DNA of 64,000 nucleotides from Planctomycetota bacterium (GTDB lineage Bacteria; Planctomycetota; Phycisphaerae; Phycisphaerales; UBA1924), in NCBI GenBank assembly GCA_033763975.1, contig JANRJM010000002.1, positions 186,001 to 250,000 on the forward strand, in the 5' to 3' direction. The first letter of the stretch is position 1; each line of letters starts with the position of its first letter. A program made the position numbers and the translations under genes. Below, one piece after another: positions 16,868-23,824 of the stretch. The notes under the pieces were generated by a model. It searched no databases and was not told where the DNA came from. It saw nothing but the letters and a program-made list of their open reading frames with translations.

Positions 16868-17755
16868 TTACTCGGGAATGGCGACGAGAAAGCTCGGCTG
16901 GGGCGTGGACTCGGTCTGGCCGCGCGTCCGCACGAGCAGCGGACGCCCGTTCACCAGGTTGAGCGGGTGCTTCGAGCGGGCCGCCCGCAGCGCCGGGCTG
17001 TCGCGCTCCGGGCGGAGCACGTCGTGGTCGGCCGGGCCGAAGATGCCCACGGTGACCATGCTGCGCCGCGGGCCGTGCCAGTAGTACGCGTCCGCGCCGT
17101 CCGCGCGGAGGGTTTCGGCGGCCTTCTCGGCGGCGGCCCGGATCTCGGCGAGGTCGGCGTCGGTGGGGTCCTTGCCGTCGCTGCGTTCGTACGCCGCCAC
17201 CTGCAGGGTGTAGAGCGCGTCGCCCCCGCGCCGGGCGCGCACGCCGGCGAGGTCCAGTTCCGGGCGCCCGCCCTGCACGCCCTCGAACGCCGGGGGCGCC
17301 AGCACCGCGTGCTCGAACGGGCGCTCGCCGTTGAGTTCGATCGCCCGCACGCGGGCGAGGTCGGCGCGGGCGCGTTCGTCCGTCGCGCTGGGGTACGAGC
17401 CGTAGGCGACGACGGTCGAGCGGCCGCGGCGGAGGAGGCGCGCCTCGGGCAGGCCCGCCTGCTGACGGACGGTCGCGACCGTGCGCATGACCTCCAGGCC
17501 CTCCTGCGACGCGGGGATGGTCGAGAGCACGATCGTCCACGTCGGGTCGGGCGAGTCTGCATCACGGGCGCCGGACCCGGGCGAGAAGACGGCGCGGCCT
17601 TCGGGCGCGAGGTCAGCGAGCCGCGCGCGATCCGCGTCGGACGCCCCGGCGCCGGGTTCGCCACGCGAACACCCGCCCAGCAGGAGCGCGCCGAGCACGA
17701 GCGCCAGGCCGACGGCGTACGAAAATTTCTGTCCAGTCCGCGGGGGGGTTATCAT
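16868..17755 (-). CDS. lipoprotein with a SPOR-like C-terminal region
   Basis: 295 aa. A lipoprotein signal with the lipobox LLLGGCS is at about residue 25-31. Two related halves follow: one with TWTIVLSTIPASQEGLEVMRTVA and one with ALYTLQVAAYERSDGKDPTDADLAEIRAAAEKAAETLRADGADAYYWHGP, both resembling the SPOR fold (peptidoglycan-binding, beta-alpha-beta repeats), the second continuing SMVTVGIFG. It is probably an envelope protein. The start at ATG 17755 gives the shortest signal peptide; an upstream ATG at 17809 is less likely. Confidence 0.78.
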   Translation of the reverse strand: MITPPRTGQKFSYAVGLALVLGALLLGGCSRGEPGAGASDADRARLADLAPEGRAVFSPGSGARDADSPDPTWTIVLSTIPASQEGLEVMRTVATVRQQAGLPEARLLRRGRSTVVAYGSYPSATDERARADLARVRAIELNGERPFEHAVLAPPAFEGVQGGRPELDLAGVRARRGGDALYTLQVAAYERSDGKDPTDADLAEIRAAAEKAAETLRADGADAYYWHGPRRSMVTVGIFGPADHDVLRPERDSPALRAARSKHPLNLVNGRPLLVRTRGQTESTPQPSFLVAIPE

Positions 17756-18000
17756 GCGCAAGTCCTTGAGAGATACCAGTCTAGCGCAATCTCCGCGCGA
17801 CAATCGCATTTTGGAGGGTTCATTGAACGAGGGCCGATAGGTTGTCCCGCGGGTGGGGCACAGTGCCCACCGGCGTGCGCGGCGGGACGCTGCGAGAGCG
17901 TACCGCTCCGCCGGGGACGGCGATGCGTATGGACAAGCGGACGGGCCGCCGCGCGGAGCGGGCGAGACCGTGCCCGGGTCATCCAGGAGTGAAGCCGGAC
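17756..18000. other. divergent intergenic region with a GC-rich hairpin
   Basis: This lies between the SPOR-like lipoprotein and the FlgM-like gene. It contains an inverted-repeat-rich stretch around 17842-17895 (CCCGCGGGTGGGGCACAGTGCCCACC, listed here in part: GTGGGGCAC / GTGCCCAC pair) that can form a hairpin, and a minus-strand TAGACT at 17787-17782. I see no ORF with coding character in it. Confidence 0.4.
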
Positions 18001-18276
18001 ATGGAGATCATGCCTCTTTCGACGCAGGGACCAGGACGTGCGACGGGCCTCAGCAGCGATCGCCCGCGCTCAACGCAGCAAGAGGGGCCGGCGATCCGAC
18101 GAGGTGCCGATCGCGTGGAGTTCTCCGCCGTGGCGACATATCTCAGCAAGCTGCGTGACCTGCCCGTCCGCCAGGATCTCGTCGATCGCGTCAAGGCGGA
18201 GATCGCCGCCGGCACGTACGACACGCCCGACAAGTTCGAGGCGGCCCTGACCGAGTTGCTCGGCGACGTCGAGTAG
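18001..18276 (+). CDS. FlgM-like anti-sigma-28 factor
   Basis: 91 aa. The C-terminal ~55 residues match the FlgM core: DRVEFSAVATYLSKLRDLP, then RQDLVDRVKAEIAAGTYDT and PDKFEAALTELLGDVE. FlgM binds and inhibits the flagellar sigma factor FliA. The first ~35 residues are low-complexity and probably disordered, as in known FlgM. A CAGGAG ribosome binding site lies about 10 nt before the ATG at 18001; an internal ATG at 18010 is possible. No flagellar gene is nearby. Confidence 0.82.
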   Translation: MEIMPLSTQGPGRATGLSSDRPRSTQQEGPAIRRGADRVEFSAVATYLSKLRDLPVRQDLVDRVKAEIAAGTYDTPDKFEAALTELLGDVE

Positions 18277-18339
18277 CGCACCCACGCGGACAACTCGCGG
18301 CGATCAGCGGCGCATGAGCGCTGGTTGCACCTCGCCCTC

Positions 18340-18774
18340 TCACGGCATGAACGGCCTGACCGTCTGGAGATGCTCGTAGCTCCGCGGGACGTCGAGCACG
18401 CGCCATTCATCGGCGCCGGTCCGCACGCGCCAGCGCAGACGCCCGTCCTCGTCGAACGCGACGACCGAGGGTTCCATCGACGGGCCACCTCTCACGGATT
18501 CGACCTTCGCGCCGTACTCAACCTTACCGTCGTCCCAACGGCCGAGGGTGGCCTCGAAAGGTCGGCGCGATTCGAGCCCGACCTGCGAGCCGGGGCCGAT
18601 GACCGCCGCGGCCGGCTCTTCCATCGAGTACCACGCGTTGACGGGGCGTGCGGACTGATTCTCGACGACGACGACCCAGCGTGAAGGCTGGCATCCGCCC
18701 GCGCCAAGCATGCCGACGCCCAGCGCGAACACCATGCCTGCCGCGCGTGCGACGCGTGCTGCTGACGTGTTCAT
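18340..18774 (-). CDS. small lipoprotein of unknown function
   Basis: 144 aa with a lipoprotein signal (VGMLGAGGCQ, Cys at about 28). The mature part begins with a beta-rich segment, WVVVVENQSARPVNAWYSMEE, which resembles lipoproteins with a single Ig-like or FxLYD-like fold, and ends DVPRSYEHLQTVRPFMP. I cannot assign a function. It lies 34 nt downstream of nuoD on the same strand and could be co-transcribed. Confidence 0.7.
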   Translation of the reverse strand: MNTSAARVARAAGMVFALGVGMLGAGGCQPSRWVVVVENQSARPVNAWYSMEEPAAAVIGPGSQVGLESRRPFEATLGRWDDGKVEYGAKVESVRGGPSMEPSVVAFDEDGRLRWRVRTGADEWRVLDVPRSYEHLQTVRPFMP

Positions 18775-18807
18775 TCCGGCACCCTCCTCTCGGGGCGGGC
18801 CGGCGTC

Positions 18808-20097
18808 CTACCGGTCCAACTCCGCCGCCACCACGTTGATCGAGCCGATCACGGCGACGATGTCGCTGAGCAGGTGTCCCTCGGCGAGCTTGCTCACCAC
18901 GGCGTAGTTGATGAAGCTCGGCGGGCGGGTGCGCACGCGCCAGGGGCGGGGGCTGCCGTCGCTGATGATGAAGTACCCGAGTTCGCCGTTGGCCGTCTCG
19001 TTCGCGCCGTAGCACTCGGCGATGGGCGCCTTCCACCCGCGGTTGGTCATGATGAGTTCGAAGTGCTGGATGAGCCCCTCGATGCTGCCGTAGACGTCTT
19101 TCTTGTTGGGCTTCACGACCTTGCTGTCGGCGAAGGCGTCGACGCTGCCGCCGGGGATCTTGTCGATGAGCTGCTCGATGATCGCGCACGACTGCTTGAT
19201 CTCTTCGACGCGCACGAGGTAGCGGCAGTACGCGTCGCCCTCTTCCGCGACGGGCACGCGGAAGGTGACCTTCTCGGCCCCCAGCCCGTCCCAGTTGTCG
19301 GCGTAGCAGAGGTACGGGTCGTCCTTGCGCAGGTCGCGCACCACGCCGCTGGCGCGGGCCATGGGCCCCGAGAGCGACCAGCCGATGGCTTCTTCCTTCG
19401 TGAGGACGCCGATGCCCTGCGTGCGATCCATGAAGATGCGATTGCGGTTCAGGAGGCCTTCGAGGTCCTTGAGGGCCAGCGGCACCTCCGTGCGGATGAG
19501 TGCCTTCACCATCGCCTTGAAGGTCTCCTCGTCGGGCAGGTCCTGCATGAGCCCGCCGACACGCGTCCAATCCGGGTGGAAGCGCTGCCCGGAGATGAAG
19601 TCGCAGATGTCGTAGATCTTCTCGCGGACGTTGAAGGCGTAGATGAAGCCGGTGAACGCGTTGAGGTCGAGCCCCGCGGCCCCGACGCACAGGAGGTGGT
19701 CCTGGATGCGTCCCACCTCGGCCATGATGGTGCGGAGCACCTTGCAGCGGGGGGTGATGTCGATGCCGAAGAGCTTCTCGACGCAGTGGTGCCAGCAGAT
19801 GTCGTTCGAGACCGGCGAGAGGTAGTTCATCCGGCTGACGATCGTGACGTACTGGTTGTAGTCGAGCGCCTCGCCGAGCTTCTCGAACCCGCTGTGGAGG
19901 TAGCCGATGTGGGGCGTGACGCGGGCGATGCGCTCGCCGTCGAGCTCCATGACCAGGCGGAGCGTCGTGTGCGTCGCGGGGTGCTGGGGGCCGAAGTTCA
20001 GGACCCAGCGGTCGCCGGTGTCGACGTGGTCCTTGAGGTACGTCGTGGTGTCGGCATCGACCGTCAGGGCGTCGTCGGGCTTGATCGTGAAAGGCAT
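18808..20097 (-). CDS. nuoD: NADH-quinone oxidoreductase subunit D
   Basis: 429 aa. It is the 49-kDa subunit of respiratory complex I, lining the quinone pocket. Visible signatures are FGPQHPATHTTLRLVMELDGERI, PHIGYLHSGFEKL, YNQYVTIVSRMNYLSPV, GGLMQDLPDE, SGPMARASG, and the C terminus SINVVAAELDR where the family has GSIDIVLGEVDR. The start at 20097 (MPFTIKPDD) is set by the family N terminus. There are no other nuo genes in the window, which is unusual because nuo genes are normally in one operon. Confidence 0.95.
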   Translation of the reverse strand: MPFTIKPDDALTVDADTTTYLKDHVDTGDRWVLNFGPQHPATHTTLRLVMELDGERIARVTPHIGYLHSGFEKLGEALDYNQYVTIVSRMNYLSPVSNDICWHHCVEKLFGIDITPRCKVLRTIMAEVGRIQDHLLCVGAAGLDLNAFTGFIYAFNVREKIYDICDFISGQRFHPDWTRVGGLMQDLPDEETFKAMVKALIRTEVPLALKDLEGLLNRNRIFMDRTQGIGVLTKEEAIGWSLSGPMARASGVVRDLRKDDPYLCYADNWDGLGAEKVTFRVPVAEEGDAYCRYLVRVEEIKQSCAIIEQLIDKIPGGSVDAFADSKVVKPNKKDVYGSIEGLIQHFELIMTNRGWKAPIAECYGANETANGELGYFIISDGSPRPWRVRTRPPSFINYAVVSKLAEGHLLSDIVAVIGSINVVAAELDR

Positions 20098-20149
20098 GGC
20101 GGCTTCCGAGGTGTGCTCCCGGGATGGGGAGGGCGGAAGTCTAGCGCCG

Positions 20150-20186
20150 GAAAGAAAAAGGGGGCCCACGCGTGTCCGCGCGGGCC
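20150..20186 (-). terminator. rho-independent terminator after the HDOD gene
   Basis: Read on the minus strand: GGCCCGCGCG, loop GACA, CGCGTGGGCC (20186-20163, 10 bp with one G-U), followed after a few C by CTTTTTCTTT (20160-20151). It is a textbook stem plus U-tract located between the HDOD gene (ends 20248) and nuoD (starts 20097). Confidence 0.8.
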
Positions 20187-20247
20187 GCCCGGAGGGAGAA
20201 AGAGAGAGATCATGCCGCGCCCGAAGAGACCGGGATCGCGGGGGTGT

Positions 20248-21132
20248 TCACATGAGGAGGTTGGCGACGTCCTTGGACTGCGCGCCGACCTGGTTGCGCA
20301 GTTCGGTGTACTTCTCGGTGGTGAGCTTGAGGGTGTCGAGCACGTCGGGCGCGACGAGGGTGTTCATGAGGTCCTGGCGGAAGCCCTGCCCGAGATCGGC
20401 CGCGATGCGGTCGGCGACGTGCACGATCGCGACGAGGGTGCGGCTCTCGGCGGGGAGTTGCATGGGGCGGTGGTGGAAGCCGGTGACGTTGGCGAAGCTC
20501 TTGGGGAACTTCCACTTCTCGCACAGGCCCGCGCCGAAGTCCTCGTGCGTGGCGCCGAAGACCGAGAGTTCGGCCTCGAGCATGTCGTTGGCGGGGACGC
20601 CCTTGCTGTCGGCCCCGACGCGCCGGAGCACCTCGATGAGCTTGGCGCGGTCCGCCTGCATCTCGACCATGATCCCGATGTCGTGGATGAGCCCGGCGAG
20701 GAAGGCCTCGTCGGAGAGCCCGAGCTTGAGCGAGTTCGCGACGATCTTCGCCCCCGCCGCCGTGACGTTGCAGTGCGTCCAGAGGTCGCGGGCCGAGAAC
20801 GTCGGCGAGAGGTCGCCGCCCCGGAAGAGCTTGGCCAGGCTGGCGGCGATCGCGATGTTCTTGACGGCGTTCAGGCCCAGCATGACGATCGCGCGGTTGA
20901 TCGACGCGATCTGCCCCGGAAGCCCGTAGAACGAGGAGTTCACGACCTTCAGGATGCGCGAGCACAGCGCGGGATCGGCCGAGATGACCTTGTGCAGGTC
21001 CTGCGCAGTGGACTTGGGGTTCTCGACCAGTTCGACCACCTTCACGGTGATCTCGGGCAGCGTGGCGATGTGGCTGATCTCGCGGATCGCGTTCGCGACA
21101 ACCTGAACCCGGTCTTGGGTGGCGACGGTCAT
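20248..21132 (-). CDS. HDOD domain protein
   Basis: 294 aa consisting almost entirely of one HDOD domain: LPEITVKVVELVENPKSTAQDLHKVISADPALCSRILKVVNSSFYG, then SINRAIVMLGLNAVKNIAIA, LWTHCNVTAAGAKIVANS, AFLAGLIHDIGIMVEMQ and VTGFHHRP. HDOD proteins lack the full HD-phosphohydrolase metal site and act in signalling, but the partner is unknown. GGGAGGGAG lies 8 nt before the ATG at 21132; an in-frame ATG at 21174 would precede the ribosome binding site. A strong terminator follows. Confidence 0.9.
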   Translation of the reverse strand: MTVATQDRVQVVANAIREISHIATLPEITVKVVELVENPKSTAQDLHKVISADPALCSRILKVVNSSFYGLPGQIASINRAIVMLGLNAVKNIAIAASLAKLFRGGDLSPTFSARDLWTHCNVTAAGAKIVANSLKLGLSDEAFLAGLIHDIGIMVEMQADRAKLIEVLRRVGADSKGVPANDMLEAELSVFGATHEDFGAGLCEKWKFPKSFANVTGFHHRPMQLPAESRTLVAIVHVADRIAADLGQGFRQDLMNTLVAPDVLDTLKLTTEKYTELRNQVGAQSKDVANLLM

Positions 21133-21249
21133 GATGGACTCCCTCCCGGCGATGGACCCGGGCAGTGTCTCCATCGGCGGAGGCGGGGCGTCACTTTCGC
21201 CCGCGACGGACCTTCGGGCGTCCGGAGGCCGGGTTATCCGGGAGCCGCG

Positions 21250-22449
21250 TCAGTACGCGCACCGCTTTCGCAGCAGGTCGGGATCGCGGGGATAGACCCG
21301 CGCCAACGCCGCCGCGATCCGCTCGCCCGCGTGCCCGTCGCCGTAGGGGTGCACAGGCCCGCCCGCCGGCGCACGCCACGCCAGCGCCCGTTCGACCCCG
21401 GCCCGCACGTCGTCGCAACGCTCGGCGTCCACGTGGACCACCGACGCCGGGCGTTCCCGCCCCGCCTGGCGACGCCCAACGTCCACCGCCGCCAGCCCGA
21501 GCGCCGATGCCTCGATCAGCCCCGCCGAACTGTTCCCGACCATCACCCCGCCGCCCGACGCCAGGCGCTTCAGCAGCCCGACGAAGACGCGGCGTTCCAA
21601 GTGCGGGGCCGCCACGGGGCGCCCGTCGCCGGGCGCGGGCGTCTGGTCGTCTATCGCCATCAGATCCCGCAGCGCGCGCACGATGCCGCCGCGGCCCGGG
21701 TCCAGGTTCGGGTGCAGCGCCAGCACCCGCCGCCCGGCGCACGCGCCGAGCACCTCGGCCATCGCGGCCTCTTCCCGCTCGTCGTCGCGACCGATCGGGT
21801 GCATCAGCACCAGCGTGTCAGGCTCGCCCAGGTGGCGGAACGTCTCGTCGTTGATCGCCGGGTAACTCGCCAGGTCGTCGATCGCGGGCGAGCCCACCTC
21901 GTGCACGAACGCCGCCGGCTCGCCCATGCGACGCAGGCGCTCGGCGCTGGCGCTCGTCGCGGGGAAGTGCACGTGGGCGAGCTTCGTCAGCGCGTGGCGC
22001 ATGGCCTCGTCGGCGACGCCCTCGGCCCGGTCGCCGCCGTGGACGTGCGCGAGCGCCACGCCCCCGACACTGGCCGCCGCCCCCGCCGCGAAGGCCTCGA
22101 TCCGGTCGCCCAGCACGACCACCCAATCAAGGGCGAGGTCTGCGAAGACCCGCCCGAAGCGCGTGATGCCCAGGCCCAGGGCCTGCACGTCGGCGTCGCG
22201 CCCCGTGCGCCCGGGCGTCTGCATCGGCACCGCCGCGGCGATGGGGAACTCGCGCTTCACTTCGTAGTACGTGAGCGCGGGCGACACCAGGTGAGACCCC
22301 GCCGCGATGCACAGCAGTTCCAGGTGCGGGTGGTCGCGCACCGCCGCCATCACCGGGCGCAGCAGCCCGAACTCCGCGCGGCTGCCTGTCACGACGCCCA
22401 CGCGCCCGCGTCGGGTCATGTCGAACGGCACGTCCACTGGGCCCGCCAT
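21250..22449 (-). CDS. neuC: UDP-N-acetylglucosamine 2-epimerase (hydrolysing type)
   Basis: 399 aa of the GT-B-fold epimerase family: VGVVTGSRAEFGLLRPVM, VLGDRIEAFAAGAAA, AHVHGGDRAEGVADEAMRHALTKLAHVHFPAT, SPAIDD and VMVGNSSAGLIEASALGLA. The SRAEFGLL start and HGGDR motifs point to the NeuC branch, which releases ManNAc or a related sugar for sialic or other nonulosonic acids, rather than WecB. No NeuB or NeuA is in the window, so the product pathway is open. TACGCT lies 8 nt before the ATG. An alternative ATG is at 22419. Confidence 0.88.
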   Translation of the reverse strand: MAGPVDVPFDMTRRGRVGVVTGSRAEFGLLRPVMAAVRDHPHLELLCIAAGSHLVSPALTYYEVKREFPIAAAVPMQTPGRTGRDADVQALGLGITRFGRVFADLALDWVVVLGDRIEAFAAGAAASVGGVALAHVHGGDRAEGVADEAMRHALTKLAHVHFPATSASAERLRRMGEPAAFVHEVGSPAIDDLASYPAINDETFRHLGEPDTLVLMHPIGRDDEREEAAMAEVLGACAGRRVLALHPNLDPGRGGIVRALRDLMAIDDQTPAPGDGRPVAAPHLERRVFVGLLKRLASGGGVMVGNSSAGLIEASALGLAAVDVGRRQAGRERPASVVHVDAERCDDVRAGVERALAWRAPAGGPVHPYGDGHAGERIAAALARVYPRDPDLLRKRCAY

Positions 22450-22501
22450 GCGCCGCGAGCGTATCGCGCCGGGCGCGACGGCGTGCGCCCGCCCCCCGTG
22501 C

Positions 22502-23518
22502 TCAGCCCCCGGCCGCGATCAGATCGCGCCACGCCGCCGCGAGGCGCGTGCCCAGTTCGCCCACCTCGCCCGTGCCGATCGGACGCGACTCGAACCGCGT
22601 GACCGGCAGCACGCCCCACGACGAGTTCGTCAGCAGCAGCTCGTCGGCGCGAAGCACGTCGTCCAGCGAGATCATGCGCCGGCGGACGGTGCGTCCCTCG
22701 GCCAGCGCCCAGTCCATCACCCAGCGGCGCACGACGCCCGGCAGCACCGGGCTGGGAATGACCGCGCCGCGCTGCGCCCCAGGACCGGCGCCGGCGTGGG
22801 CGGGCTCGTCGGGCGGGCCCACGTCGGGGTCGGCGGGAGCGACGGCGGATTCGTCGCCCTGCGACGCGACGTCTTCCTCCTCGCCGCGCGCGATGGGCGT
22901 CCAGAGTTCGCCGGCGTGCACCACGAACGCGTTCGACACGCACCCGCCCGCGAGGTGATTGGTGATGGAGAAGACGAGCGACTCGCCGGCGCGTTTCGCG
23001 GCCGCCGCCTGCAGTTCGCGCAGCCGACCCCAGTAGTTCAGCGTCTTGTGCCCTTGCGTGTCGTCGAGCGGGTTGACGCGGAGGTCGGCCAGGGTCGCGA
23101 GCACGCCGGACTCGAACATCTCCGCGGGGTAGTCGGTCGCGGGCTGGGCGGCAAGGAGCAGCGTCGGCAGGTGCTCGGCGCGCGTCTCGCCCCGCGAGAG
23201 CAGGTTGAGGTCGCCCCCGGTGATCGTGAGGCGCACGCGCAGGCGGGCGCTGCGTTCGTCGTCCTGGAAGGCGCGATCGACCGTGCGTCGCACGGCCTCG
23301 GCGAGCGCGCCGACGCGCAGCGAGTCGCTCAGGCCGAGCGTGCGCGCCGAGCGGCGGAGGCGCTCGAGGTGCTCGTGCAGGTGGACGACGCGCGCACCGT
23401 CGCGGACGGCGAGCATGGTCTCGAAGAGCCCCACGCCATGCTGGAAGCCGGCGTCGAACGCCGACACGCAGGCGTCGCTGGCGGGGACGAAGCGGCCGTC
23501 GAGGAAGACCGTGGGCAT
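22502..23518 (-). CDS. class IV (branched-chain type) PLP aminotransferase
   Basis: 338 aa. It has the fold-type IV pattern: FLDGRFVPASDACVSAFDAGFQHGVGLFETM, LRVRLTITGG, HKTLNYWGRLRELQAAAAKRAGES (catalytic Lys in HKTLNYW), and SNAFVVHAGELWTP. BCAT, D-amino acid transaminase and aminodeoxychorismate lyase share this; the HKTLNY context does not decide between them. A ~45-residue acidic/Pro-Gly-rich insertion sits between HAGELWTP and SPVLPGVVRRWV, where the family has a short loop. The ATG at 23518 is preceded by TACATT 6 nt upstream. Confidence 0.87.
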   Translation of the reverse strand: MPTVFLDGRFVPASDACVSAFDAGFQHGVGLFETMLAVRDGARVVHLHEHLERLRRSARTLGLSDSLRVGALAEAVRRTVDRAFQDDERSARLRVRLTITGGDLNLLSRGETRAEHLPTLLLAAQPATDYPAEMFESGVLATLADLRVNPLDDTQGHKTLNYWGRLRELQAAAAKRAGESLVFSITNHLAGGCVSNAFVVHAGELWTPIARGEEEDVASQGDESAVAPADPDVGPPDEPAHAGAGPGAQRGAVIPSPVLPGVVRRWVMDWALAEGRTVRRRMISLDDVLRADELLLTNSSWGVLPVTRFESRPIGTGEVGELGTRLAAAWRDLIAAGG

Positions 23519-23530
23519 CGCGCGAATGTA

Positions 23531-23824
23531 GCCCCGCGCGCCGCCCGACCGCGGAATGCGGGCCCGGGGACCCTCTCGACCCCCGGGCCGCCTCTCACCT
23601 CCCGCCAACTCCCCTCAAGCGGGCGCGCCGCGACCACCCGGCGCCGGTGCCATGGGGCACCACGCCGCGCGTTTCACGCGGCGTCCCGTTCGACGTTGTG
23701 TTTCCAGGTCTCTCCTGCGAACCGGCATCGAGCCTGCGAGAGCCTTCCCTCGCCGTCCCGCGGGCCAACCCGAAGGCCGCCCGTGACACCCTGCTCTACG
23801 CGGCGTTTCGCGGCGCGGTTGCCG
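23531..23824 (-). other. 294-nt non-coding, hairpin-rich region downstream of the subtilase
   Basis: No credible ORF is present. On the minus strand it can form an 8-bp hairpin (23684-23677 with 23669-23662), directly followed by a 6-bp hairpin (23661-23656 with 23651-23646) and a 9-bp GGCCCGGGG/CCCCGGGCC hairpin (23589-23581 with 23569-23561). Upstream of these lies GGGAAGGC...CAGGAGAGACCTGG, which weakly recalls the 3' part of cobalamin aptamers, but the other B12 conserved elements are not found. It could be a terminator array, a leader or an unrecognised small RNA. Confidence 0.4.

Noticed and set aside
23690-23820. Cobalamin or glycine riboswitch
   Set aside because: Only short fragments (GGGAAGGC, CAGGAGAGACCTGG) recall the B12 box region; the central CCGCCACTG-type element and the glycine CGCCGAAGG/CTCTCAGG elements are missing, and no related gene follows.
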